This document shows, piece by piece, positions 1-10,459 of a DNA stretch of 64,000 nucleotides. Each line of letters opens with the position of its first letter. Positions within the stretch are counted from its first letter, which is position 1. The translations under genes were made by a program, and so were the position numbers. Source of the stretch: Pelagibacteraceae bacterium. GTDB lineage: Bacteria > Pseudomonadota > Alphaproteobacteria > Pelagibacterales > Pelagibacteraceae. The notes beneath the pieces are model-generated. The model was not told the origin of the DNA. It saw only the letters and a program-made list of their open reading frames with translations, and searched no databases. The stretch is taken from contig SHWS01000003.1 in assembly GCA_009693705.1 (NCBI GenBank), forward strand, positions 1-64,000, read 5' to 3'.

Positions 1-450
1 TCTAATTCAAAAATCCAACTTCATTTAATTGGCAAATTACAGACCAACAAAGTAAAATTTGCAGTTAAGTTATTTGATTTTATTCATTCAGTTGATAATG
101 AAAAATTAGCAAAAAAAATTTCTGAGGAACAAACCAAACAAACTAAAAAAGTTAAAATATTTATCCAAGTTAATATTGGTGACGAACCACAAAAATCAGG
201 TATTAGTAAAAGCGAGCTACAAAATTTTTACTTTTATTGTAAAAATTTAAATTTGAATGTTGTTGGCTTAATGTGCATTCCTCCTGCTGAAAAAAATTCA
301 AATATTTATTTTAGTGAAATGAATTTATTAAATAAAAAATTAAATTTATCAGAGTTAAGTATGGGCATGTCGGCTGATTATCTAGAGGCAATCAATAATC
401 AAGCTACTTATGTAAGGATAGGTTCTGATATTTTCGGACGGAGAGATTAA
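1..450 (+). CDS. YggS/PLPBP-family pyridoxal phosphate homeostasis protein (5' truncated by window edge)
   Basis: Open frame from base 1: SNSKIQLHLIGKLQTNKVK...FIQVNIGDEPQKSGI...GLMCIPP...LSMGMSADYLEAI...YVRIGSDIFGRR, characteristic YggS motifs. Confidence 0.95.
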   Translation, partial: SNSKIQLHLIGKLQTNKVKFAVKLFDFIHSVDNEKLAKKISEEQTKQTKKVKIFIQVNIGDEPQKSGISKSELQNFYFYCKNLNLNVVGLMCIPPAEKNSNIYFSEMNLLNKKLNLSELSMGMSADYLEAINNQATYVRIGSDIFGRRD

Positions 451-941
451 TTAATTTTTATTTTTATTTTTTTATTAATTAACTTTAGTAATATCAAAAA
501 GTCTCGTTTTTTTAATGCAATACATCCTGCGGTTGGTTTATAATTCTTAGTAAGATGTATGAAAATACAACTACCTAAACCTACTTTAGGATTTTTAAAA
601 TTATATTTTATTGGAATTAAAAGATCATATTTATGATCTTTTCTGAATAGTTTTTCATGTTTAATTGATTTATTAATTTTAATGAGTTTATTATATTTTT
701 TGCTATTTTTTATATCATCACACCACCCCATATTTTTTTTTATTACTAGGCATTTGAGTTTTGTTTCAGGCTTTTTTAATCGATCTTTTCTGTAATAAAG
801 ATTTTCTAATCCAAATATTCCTCTGGGTGTTTTTTTATCACCCTCTATTTTGTTATTGGTTAGACCATTTGTTCCAATGCTACATTTAAATATAAAGTCA
901 TCAAAGATAAGTGTTTGTTTATTTTTTAAAAAAATTGTCAT
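447..941 (-). CDS. L,D-transpeptidase (YkuD) family protein
   Basis: C-terminal GSCIFIHL...PTAGCIALKKRDFL matches the catalytic His/Cys region of YkuD domains. Confidence 0.85.
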   Translation of the reverse strand: MTIFLKNKQTLIFDDFIFKCSIGTNGLTNNKIEGDKKTPRGIFGLENLYYRKDRLKKPETKLKCLVIKKNMGWCDDIKNSKKYNKLIKINKSIKHEKLFRKDHKYDLLIPIKYNFKNPKVGLGSCIFIHLTKNYKPTAGCIALKKRDFLILLKLINKKIKIKIN

Positions 942-954
942 ATGTTTATTATAT

Positions 955-1518
955 ATGAATAACCAAAAATTAATTATTTATGATTTTGACATAATCTATA
1001 AAATATTCAATGAACTAAGTGACAATTTAAATTTCAAAATTTTATGTATTTCTAAAAGTGAATTTATTAAAAAAAACTTTTATGAATTAAATAATTGTTT
1101 AATTATAACAAAAAAAAATATCCCAACATTAAAAAATCAAATTATTTTAGACCATTTCCCAATAAAAATTTTAAAATTAATTGAGCGAATTAATATAGAA
1201 TTTCTTAAATTAAAATTTAGCGATCAATCTGAAATTGATGTAGGGAATTATAAAATTAATCTTAATTCAAGAGAAATGTTTTCTGAAAAAGGCAAGATTA
1301 AATTGACCGAAAAAGAGAGTAAACTGATAGTTTATTTATCAAAGTCAAAAAATCCAATCAGGATTCAAAAATTACAATCTGATGTTTGGGATTATCAACC
1401 TCAATTAGAAACTCATACAGTTGAAACGCATATTTATCGTTTAAGAAAAAAAATAATAAAAAAATTTTCTGATGATAATTTTATAGTAAGTAATAAAAAT
1501 GGTTATCAAATTAAATAA
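955..1518 (+). CDS. Winged-helix (OmpR/PhoB-type) transcriptional regulator with degenerate receiver-like N-terminus
   Basis: C-terminus KLTEKESKLIVYLS...VWDYQPQLETHTVETHIYRLRKKI...NGYQI is a Trans_reg_C domain; internal ATG at 955 preferred over the 850 ORF start. Confidence 0.8.
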   Translation: MNNQKLIIYDFDIIYKIFNELSDNLNFKILCISKSEFIKKNFYELNNCLIITKKNIPTLKNQIILDHFPIKILKLIERINIEFLKLKFSDQSEIDVGNYKINLNSREMFSEKGKIKLTEKESKLIVYLSKSKNPIRIQKLQSDVWDYQPQLETHTVETHIYRLRKKIIKKFSDDNFIVSNKNGYQIK

Positions 1519-1621
1519 AAAAAACTTATATGCTAAAGATTTATTTTCCAAAAAATATAAACCAAAAATAACTAAACCAAAAAAAGGTAAAGGAAGTTTT
1601 AAAAGACTTAAAAAAGTTTAA
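1499..1621 (+). CDS. ArfA-like alternative ribosome-rescue factor (40 aa)
   Basis: MVIKLNKKNLYAKDLFSKKYKPKITKPKKGKGSFKRLKKV; KKGKGS(F/Y)xR preceded by LFxxxxxxx resembles ArfA (E. coli [21 protein letters not shown]). Starts inside the upstream gene's 3' end. Confidence 0.65.
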   Translation: MVIKLNKKNLYAKDLFSKKYKPKITKPKKGKGSFKRLKKV

Positions 1622-2544
1622 AATCTAGCTCCAATTTTTTGGATTATTTTTGAAGATAGATCAGTACCCTTTTGCAGACATTGTTTATTTGATAATTTAT
1701 TAATATAGCCATGTAGATATCCGGCGGCAAACAAATCCCCTGCCCCAGTTAAATCAACTATTTTTGAAACTTTCTTAGCTTTGCATTCTATCACTTCATT
1801 ATTGTTAATTGACATTGAACCTTTCGCGCCTCTTGTAATAACTATATTTTTTTTAATTTGTTTTGAAAAAGAAATTACCTCCTCTAAAGATTTACTATCC
1901 GTTAAAGATAAAATTTCTTGCTCGTTAGCAAAAATCAGATCTAGTTTATTTTTAGCCAATTCCAAAAAGCTTTTCTTATGTCTTTCAACGCAAAATAAAT
2001 CAGATAATGACATTGCAACTTTATTGGAATTACTAATTGCTTTGCTAAAAGCTTTTTTGGGTTCTCCTTCATCCCACAAATATCCCTCTAAAAAAACTAT
2101 TTCACTATTTTTAATTATTTTAGGATCAATATCATTCTCATTGATTTTACCCGATATTCCCAAAAAAGTGCACATAGTTCTCTCTGAGTCCGGCGTAATC
2201 AAAATTAAACAAGTACCTGTAGCAATATTTTCTTTTCTTTTGGTATATAAGTAGTTTACTTTTTCTTTTTTAAGTCCTTGTTCGTATTTTTTACCAAAAA
2301 TATCATTATTTATCTTTCCAATAAATCCAGCTGCTGTTCCTAGTTGAGATAACCCAACAATTGAGTTAGCAACAGATCCTCCAGAAATAGTTTTTTCTAT
2401 AGCGACTAAAGAGAGTAAATTTTTTAATTTTTTCTCATTTATTAATTTCATCGTACTTTTGATTAATGAATTTTTTTTAAGAAATTCGTCATTTACTTTG
2501 CAAAAGATATCAACAATTGCATTACCAATTCCAAGGATTTTCAT
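1618..2544 (-). CDS. PfkB-family carbohydrate/adenosine kinase
   Basis: GGSVANSIVGLSQLG and VDLTGAGDLFAAGYLHGY signatures. Confidence 0.92.
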   Translation of the reverse strand: MKILGIGNAIVDIFCKVNDEFLKKNSLIKSTMKLINEKKLKNLLSLVAIEKTISGGSVANSIVGLSQLGTAAGFIGKINNDIFGKKYEQGLKKEKVNYLYTKRKENIATGTCLILITPDSERTMCTFLGISGKINENDIDPKIIKNSEIVFLEGYLWDEGEPKKAFSKAISNSNKVAMSLSDLFCVERHKKSFLELAKNKLDLIFANEQEILSLTDSKSLEEVISFSKQIKKNIVITRGAKGSMSINNNEVIECKAKKVSKIVDLTGAGDLFAAGYLHGYINKLSNKQCLQKGTDLSSKIIQKIGARF

Positions 2545-2545
2545 A

Positions 2546-3199
2546 CTAAGCTTTAATTGTAATTAAGGGTTTTTTTCTTTTAGGATAACAACTAGTACAT
2601 ATTTTACAAGTTAAACCATAACAATTGCGTGCTTTGCAATATTCTCTACCGTAATAAATTATTTGTAAATGTAACTTGTTCCAACTTTTTTTGGGAAATA
2701 GTTTTTTTAAGTCCGCTTCAGTTTGTAAAACATTTTTACCATTAGTTAATCCCCATCTTTGTGCTAAGCGATGAATATGTGTATCAACTGGAAAAGCAGG
2801 GTGGCCAAATCCTTGAGACATTACAACACTTGCTGTTTTATGTCCAACTCCAGGTAATTTTTCAAGCTCTTCAAAACTTTCAGGAACTCTACTATTATGT
2901 TTTTCAACTAATATTTTTGATAAATTATAAATACTTTTAGCCTTAATTCTAAAAATGCCAATTCTTTGTATTAGTTTTTCAATTTTTTTTCTTCCTAATT
3001 TTATGAAATGTTTGGGCTTATAATATTTAGGATAAATATTCTTTGTTACATTATTAACATTAACATCAGTACATTGAGCCGATAGTAAAACAGAAATTAA
3101 AAGTGTAAATATATTTTTATGATTTAGAGGAATGTTTGTTTTTGGATAAATTTTGTTTAATAACTTTGATATTATTTTAGCTTTTTGTGCTTCCCCCAT
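2546..3199 (-). CDS. nth: Endonuclease III
   Basis: HhH LPGVGHKTASVV, VDTHIHRLAQRWGL, C-terminal Cys cluster CKARNCYGLTCKICTSCYP. Confidence 0.96.
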   Translation of the reverse strand: MGEAQKAKIISKLLNKIYPKTNIPLNHKNIFTLLISVLLSAQCTDVNVNNVTKNIYPKYYKPKHFIKLGRKKIEKLIQRIGIFRIKAKSIYNLSKILVEKHNSRVPESFEELEKLPGVGHKTASVVMSQGFGHPAFPVDTHIHRLAQRWGLTNGKNVLQTEADLKKLFPKKSWNKLHLQIIYYGREYCKARNCYGLTCKICTSCYPKRKKPLITIKA

Positions 3200-3975
3200 T
3201 ATTTAAAATTCAAAAGATCTCTCATTGAATATAATCCTGGCTTCTTAGTCATCAACCATTTAGCTGCAGCAAGCGCACCTTCCGAATACAAAGATCTATC
3301 AAATGCTTCATGATTAAGGGTTATGGTTTCTTTATTATCTGAAAATTTTACTTCATGTTCGCCAATAATTTCACCTTTTCTAATCGAGTTAAAATTTATC
3401 TTATTACCGTAAGAAAAGTTTTTTTTATTTAAATATTTTTTTCCAATTAATTGATTAAAATTTTTATTTTTTCCATTAGCAATACCTTTTCCTAGCATTA
3501 AAGCAGTACCTGATGGATAATCTTTTTTATGTTTATGATGTACTTCATAAATTTTGCTTAAATATTTTTCATTTAAGGAAGCCGAAGCTATTTCAGTTAA
3601 ATACATTAAAAGATTGATACCTAAACTCATATTTCCCGCTTTTAAAATTGGAATTTTTTTTGAGAATTTTTTAATTAAAAGTTCTTCTTTATTATTAAAA
3701 CCTGTTGTTCCTATAACTACTTTTTTTTTTAATTTGTATGCAATATTTAAAATTTCAAAAGTACAATTGGGTGTTGTGAAGTCGATAATAACATTAGTTT
3801 TTTTAAATGCATTTTCAGAGTTAAATTCAGGTTTAATACCAATAAATGTTTTATTTATAACTCTATTTTCGGTCAGACTTACCAGTTTAAAATTTTTGTT
3901 TAAGTTAGCTGATTTTATGAGCTGTTGACCCATTCTCCCCATGCAGCCAGAAATTGTCAAATTAATTTTACTCAT
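3199..3975 (-). CDS. dapB: 4-hydroxy-tetrahydrodipicolinate reductase
   Basis: ISGCMGRMGQQL N-terminus, EVHHKHKKDYPSGTAL motif. Confidence 0.97.
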   Translation of the reverse strand: MSKINLTISGCMGRMGQQLIKSANLNKNFKLVSLTENRVINKTFIGIKPEFNSENAFKKTNVIIDFTTPNCTFEILNIAYKLKKKVVIGTTGFNNKEELLIKKFSKKIPILKAGNMSLGINLLMYLTEIASASLNEKYLSKIYEVHHKHKKDYPSGTALMLGKGIANGKNKNFNQLIGKKYLNKKNFSYGNKINFNSIRKGEIIGEHEVKFSDNKETITLNHEAFDRSLYSEGALAAAKWLMTKKPGLYSMRDLLNFK

Positions 3976-4005
3976 AACTTAATTGGCTTAACTTAACACT
4001 ATAGA

Positions 4006-5139
4006 TTAATTTTTCCAGAAACTTCTAGCTTTTTGAAAGAATTTTTTAATACTTGGGTTAGATTTTTCATTTTCAATTTGTCTAAATTTTTCAAGCAATT
4101 CTTTTTGCTCTTTGTTCAAAGAAACTGGTACTTCAGTATTAATCTGCACATATAAGTCACCATCTCCACTGCCTCTCATATAGGGCATACCTTTACCCTT
4201 AAGTCTAAATTGTTTACCACTTTGTGTACCTTCTGGAATTTTAATTTTTGCTTTACCGCCATCAATAGTTGGTATTTCAATAGTTGTTCCAAGTGCTGCA
4301 TCCGCAATAGAAATAGGAAATTCAAAAAATAAATTTTCATCAGATCTTTTAAACAACTCATGAGATTTAACATTAATGAATAAATATAAATCTCCATTTG
4401 CTCCACCTCTGGATCCTGCTTCACCTTTGTCTGCTAACCTAATTCTAGTTCCATCATCAACTCCTTTTGGAATAGTAACTGTTATTTTTTTTGAGGCTTG
4501 TTTAATTCCTTGACCATTACAGTCGTTGCAAGGATTTGTTATTTCCTTGCCACTTCCCGCACACTGAGGGCATGTTTGTTGAACTGTAAAAAAACCTTGA
4601 TTAGACCTAACTTTACCACTTCCGGCGCAATAACCACATTTTTCAGGGGAATAACCAGGTTTTGAACCGTTACCTTTACAAGTGGTACATTTTTCGGAAG
4701 TTGAAAATTGTATATTTTGTTTTTTTCCAAGGTATGCTTCTTCAAGAGTTATAGATAGGTCGTATCTTAAATCTGAACCTCTACTACTTGAGCTTCTTTT
4801 GTTTCTACTTCTTCCACCAGACCCAAAATCACCAAAAAAATCTTCAAAAATATCTGAAAAATCCGCTCCACTAAAACCACCGAAACCACCGCTCTGACCT
4901 CCACCACCATTTTCAAAGGCAGCATGGCCAAAATTGTCATAATTTTCTTTTTTTGTTTTATCAGAAAGAATGCTGTAAGCTTCACTTGCTTCTTTAAATT
5001 TATCCTCTGCAGTTTTATCTCCAGGATTTTTATCGGGGTGATATTTTATTGCTTGCTTTCTATAAGCTGATTTTAATTCTTCAGGATTCGCATTTTTATT
5101 TATGCCGAGGACATCGTAATAGTCTCTTTTAGCCATCAA
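4006..5139 (-). CDS. dnaJ: Chaperone DnaJ
   Basis: J domain with HPD, Gly/Phe region, four CxxCxGxG repeats. Confidence 0.98.
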   Translation of the reverse strand: MMAKRDYYDVLGINKNANPEELKSAYRKQAIKYHPDKNPGDKTAEDKFKEASEAYSILSDKTKKENYDNFGHAAFENGGGGQSGGFGGFSGADFSDIFEDFFGDFGSGGRSRNKRSSSSRGSDLRYDLSITLEEAYLGKKQNIQFSTSEKCTTCKGNGSKPGYSPEKCGYCAGSGKVRSNQGFFTVQQTCPQCAGSGKEITNPCNDCNGQGIKQASKKITVTIPKGVDDGTRIRLADKGEAGSRGGANGDLYLFINVKSHELFKRSDENLFFEFPISIADAALGTTIEIPTIDGGKAKIKIPEGTQSGKQFRLKGKGMPYMRGSGDGDLYVQINTEVPVSLNKEQKELLEKFRQIENEKSNPSIKKFFQKARSFWKN

Positions 5140-5165
5140 GTTTACCCAAGACGATTAAATATTAG

Positions 5166-7091
5166 TTAAGCGCTTTTTTCTTTATTTTCATCGTTTACTT
5201 CTTCAAAATCCGCGTCAACGACATTATCATCTTTTTTACCTTTGTTGTCTCCATCATCATTTTTATCAGAATTTGGTTTAGTATTTTGTTGTGACTTATA
5301 AATTGCTTCACCAAGCTTCATAGAAGCTTGTACTAAAGTTTCTATTTTTTTTTTTATATCTTCAATATTTTCGCTTTTAAGCGTCTCTTTTAAAGCTAGA
5401 GAAGAATCTTCAATTGCTTTTTTTTCTATGTCAGAAATTCTTACACCATGCTCTTTAAGATTTTTTTCTGTAGAATGAATTAAAGTATCTGCTTGATTTC
5501 TAATATCAACAGACTCTCTCTTTTTTTTATCAGCTTCTTTGTTTGCTTCGGCATCTTTAACCATTTTTTCTATCTCTTCATCACTTAAACCACCTGAAGC
5601 TTGAATTTGAATTTTTTGTTCTTTACCTGTCCCTTTATCTTTTGCCGATACATTAACTATTCCATTTGCATCGATATCAAAAGTTACTTCAATTTGGGGC
5701 ATTCCTCTTGGCGCTGGAGCAATTCCAAGTAACTCAAAATTACCTAGAAGCTTATTGTCTACTGCCATTTCTCTTTCACCTTGAAGCACTCTAATTGATA
5801 CTGCGGGCTGGCTATCTTCTGCGGTTGAAAAAACTTGGCTTTTCTTAGTTGGTATTGTTGTATTTTTTTCAATTAATTTTGTAGATACTCCACCTAAGGT
5901 TTCAATACCCAAAGAAAGAGGCGTTACATCTAAAAGAAGTACGTCTTTTACATCTCCTTGAAGAACTCCAGCCTGAATTGCAGCTCCCATAGCAACAACC
6001 TCATCTGGGTTTACACTTTTGTTTGGTTCTTTACCAAAAAAATTTTTAACTTCTTGAACAATTTTTGGCATTCTGGTCATGCCGCCAACCAATATAATCT
6101 CGTCTATTTCATTAGTTGTTAATCCCGCATCTTTTAAAGCTATTTTACAAGGCGGTAAAGTTTTAGCTATTAAGTCTTCAACTAAAGCTTCAAGTTTAGC
6201 TCTAGTCATTTTAATATTAATGTGCTTTGGACCAGTTTTATCAGCTGTTATAAACGGTAGATTAATATCGGTCTGTTCAGCAGACGAAAGCTCAATTTTT
6301 GCCTTTTCGGCAGCCTCCTTAAGTCTTTGAAGGGCAAGTTTATCAGTCTTTAAATTAATGCCATTGTCTTTTTTGAACTCAGAAATTAAATAGTTAACAA
6401 TTGTATTGTCAAAATCTTCTCCACCTAAAAATGTATCTCCATTTGTAGATTTTACTTCAAATATACCATCGCCAAGCTCAAGTATTGAAACATCAAATGT
6501 TCCTCCACCTAAGTCATAAACTGCTATTGTTTTATTTGCCTTTTTATCTAAACCATACGCCAATGATGCTGCAGTTGGCTCATTAATAATTCTCAAAACT
6601 TCAAGTCCAGCTATTTTGCCAGCATCTTTAGTCGCTTGTCTTTGAGCGTCATTAAAATATGCTGGAACTGTTATTACAGCTTTAGTAACTTCTTGACCCA
6701 AATATTTTTCAGCGGTCTCTTTCATTTTTTGAAGAATGAAAGCTGAGATTTGTGATGGCGAATATTTTTCACCTTTAGCCTCTATCCATGCATCACCTTT
6801 TTCAGAATTTACAATTTTAAATGGTGCAGCTTCAATATCTTTTTTTACTGTTGGATCTTGAAAATTTCTTCCAATTAACCTTTTTACAGCAAAAATTGTA
6901 TTTTGAGGATTTGTTACAGCCTGCCTTTTAGCAGGTTGACCAACTAATTTTTCATTTTCGTCTGTAAAAGCTACAACCGAAGGAGTTGTTCTTGCTCCTT
7001 CCGCATTTTCTAAAACTTTTGGTTGACTACCCTCCATAATAGCAACACAAGAATTTGTAGTTCCCAAGTCTATACCGATAATTTTGCTCAT
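5166..7091 (-). CDS. dnaK: Chaperone DnaK (Hsp70)
   Basis: [18 protein letters not shown]...; full-length Hsp70. Confidence 0.99.
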   Translation of the reverse strand: MSKIIGIDLGTTNSCVAIMEGSQPKVLENAEGARTTPSVVAFTDENEKLVGQPAKRQAVTNPQNTIFAVKRLIGRNFQDPTVKKDIEAAPFKIVNSEKGDAWIEAKGEKYSPSQISAFILQKMKETAEKYLGQEVTKAVITVPAYFNDAQRQATKDAGKIAGLEVLRIINEPTAASLAYGLDKKANKTIAVYDLGGGTFDVSILELGDGIFEVKSTNGDTFLGGEDFDNTIVNYLISEFKKDNGINLKTDKLALQRLKEAAEKAKIELSSAEQTDINLPFITADKTGPKHINIKMTRAKLEALVEDLIAKTLPPCKIALKDAGLTTNEIDEIILVGGMTRMPKIVQEVKNFFGKEPNKSVNPDEVVAMGAAIQAGVLQGDVKDVLLLDVTPLSLGIETLGGVSTKLIEKNTTIPTKKSQVFSTAEDSQPAVSIRVLQGEREMAVDNKLLGNFELLGIAPAPRGMPQIEVTFDIDANGIVNVSAKDKGTGKEQKIQIQASGGLSDEEIEKMVKDAEANKEADKKKRESVDIRNQADTLIHSTEKNLKEHGVRISDIEKKAIEDSSLALKETLKSENIEDIKKKIETLVQASMKLGEAIYKSQQNTKPNSDKNDDGDNKGKKDDNVVDADFEEVNDENKEKSA

Positions 7092-7146
7092 AAGTTAATT
7101 TCTTACTTTCTTCATATAGGGGTTAAATCCGATTCTACAAGTTTGA

Positions 7147-7791
7147 TCAGTCATCATTTTTTTCTGAATTTTCATTATTTTTATAGACTTTCTCCTCTTT
7201 TTTTTCAGTTTTCTTTGAAACCGCAACTAAAGACGGTCTTAATAATCGATCTTTAATCATAAATCCTTTTTGAATTTCTTGTAATATTGTTCCAGGCTCT
7301 TTTTGATCATTCTCTATTTCCATCATTGCTTGATGAAAATTTGGATTTAGTTTTTTATTAAGACTTTCGATTAAAGTAATATTATTTTTAGCAAATATAG
7401 AAATTATATCTTTATTAATTATAGCAAAATGTTCTAAAGTTTTTTTTAAAGCTTCAGTATTTTTTAGATTTTCATCATTTATTAAAACTTGATAAGATCT
7501 TTCTAGATTATCAATTAAATTTAACGCCTCTTTAGCAAACACAAACCCTCCGTAATCAAAAGCATCTTCTTTTTCTTTTTCAAATCTTCTTCTTTGATTT
7601 TCCATCTCAGCTAAATTTCTAATTATTTTGTCTTCTAATTCGGTAATTTTTTCTTCAAGAGAAATTTCTTTTATATTTTCAGATGTAGATTTAGCTTCAA
7701 TACTATTATCGTCGTCATTTTTTTCGAAAGAAGCGTCACTTTTATTTTCCAAGTCTTTATTGTTTTTTTCTTGGCTTTTATCTTTTTCCAT
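7147..7791 (-). CDS. grpE: Nucleotide exchange factor GrpE
   Basis: ENQRRRFEKEKEDAFDYG... and NPNFHQAMMEIENDQKEPGTILQEIQKGFMIKDRLLRPSLVAVSK. Confidence 0.95.
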   Translation of the reverse strand: MEKDKSQEKNNKDLENKSDASFEKNDDDNSIEAKSTSENIKEISLEEKITELEDKIIRNLAEMENQRRRFEKEKEDAFDYGGFVFAKEALNLIDNLERSYQVLINDENLKNTEALKKTLEHFAIINKDIISIFAKNNITLIESLNKKLNPNFHQAMMEIENDQKEPGTILQEIQKGFMIKDRLLRPSLVAVSKKTEKKEEKVYKNNENSEKNDD

Positions 7792-7827
7792 GAGGGGTTA
7801 TATGGTAAGAAATTTAAAAATTGCTAG

Positions 7828-8430
7828 ATGTTAAAAAAAAAAATTAAAAAATTACTTATAGGAACAAATAACCTCGGAAAATTAAGAGAAATTCAAGATT
7901 TACTTCCAAAATATATTAAAATTTATTCCACATCTGATTTTAACTTAAATAGCCCAAAAGAAGATGGCCTAACTTTTGAAGAGAATTCTTTAATTAAATC
8001 AAAATATTTTTCAAAGAAATCAAACTTACCATGTTTAGCCGACGACTCTGGAATTGAAATAGATATTTTGGACAAAAAACCTGGTATTTATTCCGCAAGA
8101 TGGGCGGGTACAAAAAAAAATTTTAAAAACGCTATTAAAAAAGTTTTTAAAGAATTATCTAAAAAAGATAAAAACTGGAAAAAAAAAAAAATTAAAGCAA
8201 GATTTGTTTGTTCTTTATCTATATATAATGTTAATCAAAAAATTGCATCAGTAACAGCTAAAGTTGAAGGATTCATTTCAAATAAACCAAAAGGTTTTAA
8301 TGGTTTTGGATATGATCCTATTTTTATTCCAATTAATAAAAAAAAAACATTTGGTGAAATGAGACCTTTCCAAAAATATCGAATAGATCACAGATTTAAA
8401 GCTTATCAAAAAATTAAAAAATTTCTATAA
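7828..8430 (+). CDS. rdgB: RdgB/HAM1 non-canonical purine NTP pyrophosphatase
   Basis: GTNNLGKLREIQ, ADDSGIEID, PGIYSARWAG, GFGYDPIFIP. Confidence 0.95.
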   Translation: MLKKKIKKLLIGTNNLGKLREIQDLLPKYIKIYSTSDFNLNSPKEDGLTFEENSLIKSKYFSKKSNLPCLADDSGIEIDILDKKPGIYSARWAGTKKNFKNAIKKVFKELSKKDKNWKKKKIKARFVCSLSIYNVNQKIASVTAKVEGFISNKPKGFNGFGYDPIFIPINKKKTFGEMRPFQKYRIDHRFKAYQKIKKFL

Positions 8431-9568
8431 GTTGGTTATCTTGAATCTTATAAAAGTTTAGTTGATGGTAAATTTTATTATCCTTGATGTTAAAAATGCC
8501 AGTTTTACCTCTAAAGCTGTTTTTTTTTTTAAAAATTCTATCTAGTTTAGAAAGTTTGTTTTTTGAGGATAAATAATAAACAAGCCCTACAAGATCATAA
8601 CTTAACAAAGATAAATGATTTGGATTTTCATTAAATTTTTTAAAAAATCTATCTTTAAAATCGTCAAAATTTTTTTTATTGATCGAAGGATAGTAAATTG
8701 GTTGAAAATCTTTCTCTCTCAGCAAACTTTCATCAAACCATTGGTTTAAAGTAATGAAATATTTATCTGTCGGAAGTATGTCTGTGTACAACAGAGAAGT
8801 AGCAACACTTTTTAAATTTTCATCAAAGTCACTAATAATTACAGCATCAAAATTTACATTTCCAATTGTATATTTTTTTTCTAAATCTTTGATTTTTTGC
8901 TCTTTATTGATATCGTTTGATTTTTCAATTTTATAAATTTCATTTTTAAGATTTTGTTTTCTTACATTGTAATTTGTAATTTCTTCTATTTGTCTTGTTA
9001 ATTTTGTAGGCTCTGGATCATAGATATGCTCTTTAAAGATTATAATATTTGACTCTTCAATTCCTTTTTTTATTTCAGCTTCATAGTTTAATATTGGTGT
9101 TAAAAAAATTGTTTTTTTAATATTATTAAGATCTAAGAATTTTTTAATAGTAAGCAATTGGGATGTGGAATTTACCCCAGCACTAATAGTATTTTCTGGA
9201 AGATCAATAGTTTTATTAGTTAAAGATAAAAATTTTACATCTTTTACTTGGTTGAGATAGATCAAACTTTGGTGAAATACAGGCCCAATAATCACTTGAA
9301 CACCCATTTCTTTTAGTTCAATAGCAGATTTCAAAGTTTTATTTGCATCAGAATTAGTATCCTTAATAACTATTTCAATTAAATCGTTATCAATATCTGA
9401 TACAGCTAAGATAACCGCTTTAATAATTGATTGTCCAAGTTCTTTATTGGATCCAGTTGTAGGCACCAATAATCCAATTTTTATTTTTTCCTTAGCGCCT
9501 AAAGTTTGTGATGATAAAAAAAAATAATTTAATATTAAAAATAAAAGAATTTTATAAAGTTTTGACAT
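8414..9568 (-). CDS. Periplasmic ligand-binding fold protein (penicillin-binding protein activator/LpoA-like)
   Basis: Signal peptide then KIKIGLLVPTTGSNKELGQSIIKAVILAVSDI, type I periplasmic binding fold. Confidence 0.75.
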   Translation of the reverse strand: MSKLYKILLFLILNYFFLSSQTLGAKEKIKIGLLVPTTGSNKELGQSIIKAVILAVSDIDNDLIEIVIKDTNSDANKTLKSAIELKEMGVQVIIGPVFHQSLIYLNQVKDVKFLSLTNKTIDLPENTISAGVNSTSQLLTIKKFLDLNNIKKTIFLTPILNYEAEIKKGIEESNIIIFKEHIYDPEPTKLTRQIEEITNYNVRKQNLKNEIYKIEKSNDINKEQKIKDLEKKYTIGNVNFDAVIISDFDENLKSVATSLLYTDILPTDKYFITLNQWFDESLLREKDFQPIYYPSINKKNFDDFKDRFFKKFNENPNHLSLLSYDLVGLVYYLSSKNKLSKLDRIFKKKNSFRGKTGIFNIKDNKIYHQLNFYKIQDNQLIEIF

Positions 9569-9604
9569 ATTAATGATATTATATAATATTTTTTAAGCTT
9601 AATT

Positions 9605-10459
9605 ATGATAATAAAATCAGAATCTAAAGTTAAAAATGGCCTTTATTTAGTCTCAACTCCCATAGGAAATTTAAAGGATATTACTTTTAGAGCAATAGAA
9701 GTACTTAAGTTGTCTGATTTTATTTTGTGTGAAGACACAAGAGTGTCAAAAAATTTACTGAATAAATATGAGATTAAATCAAAATTAATCTCCAATTATA
9801 AATTTAATGAGAAAAAAAATGTAAGTATGATAATTGATATTTTAAAATCAGGAAAAATTATTTCTCTTATTTCAGACGCAGGTACACCAAACATATCCGA
9901 TCCTGGGGCAGTTCTTGTTAACGAGTGTATTCAACACAATATCGACATTATCCCTATCCCAGGTGCATCTGCAGTTACTACCGCAGTTTCGATTAGTGGA
10001 TTCTCAGAAAAATTTTTTTTTTATGGGTTTTTTCCAGAAAAAAATAAAATTTTAGAAAGTGATTTAGGTAAACTTTCTGAACTTGAAAGTACAATTGTTT
10101 TTTTTATTTCATCAAAAAAAATAAATAAAATTATACCTTTTTTAAAAAAATACTTTATTGATAGAAAGATTGTTTTATGCAGAGAGATTTCAAAAATATA
10201 TGAAGAATTTATTAGAAATGATGTAAAAAATTTAGAATTGTTTAAGACCAATCCTAGAGGTGAACTCACTATTGTAATATCTGAAAAAAAAAAAGATAAA
10301 AAGTTCTTACGCAAATTAAGTGAATCAGATAAAATGACTATCAAAAAAATGATAAATAAAATTAGTATTAAAGAAATTGTCAATGTTATAAATCAATCTA
10401 ATCCTATATCAAAAAAAGAAATTTATAATTATTGTTTAAAACTTAAAAATGAAATTTAG
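9605..10459 (+). CDS. rsmI: 16S rRNA (cytidine1402-2'-O)-methyltransferase
   Basis: GLYLVSTPIGNLKDITFRAIEVL, CEDTRVSKNLL, ISDAGTPNISDPG, IPGASAVTTA. Confidence 0.97.
   Translation: MIIKSESKVKNGLYLVSTPIGNLKDITFRAIEVLKLSDFILCEDTRVSKNLLNKYEIKSKLISNYKFNEKKNVSMIIDILKSGKIISLISDAGTPNISDPGAVLVNECIQHNIDIIPIPGASAVTTAVSISGFSEKFFFYGFFPEKNKILESDLGKLSELESTIVFFISSKKINKIIPFLKKYFIDRKIVLCREISKIYEEFIRNDVKNLELFKTNPRGELTIVISEKKKDKKFLRKLSESDKMTIKKMINKISIKEIVNVINQSNPISKKEIYNYCLKLKNEI

Noticed and set aside
1781-2254. 157-aa ORF on + strand
   Set aside because: Antisense to a confidently identified PfkB kinase; no recognisable domain. Composition-driven shadow ORF
4682-4897. Pro/Lys-rich + strand ORF (…[27 protein letters not shown])
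   Set aside because: Antisense of the DnaJ Gly/Phe-rich region; low complexity is inherited from the opposite strand
10021-10383. Hydrophobic minus-strand ORF of 120 aa
   Set aside because: Antisense to rsmI; hydrophobicity arises from AT-rich Lys/Ile codons read in reverse
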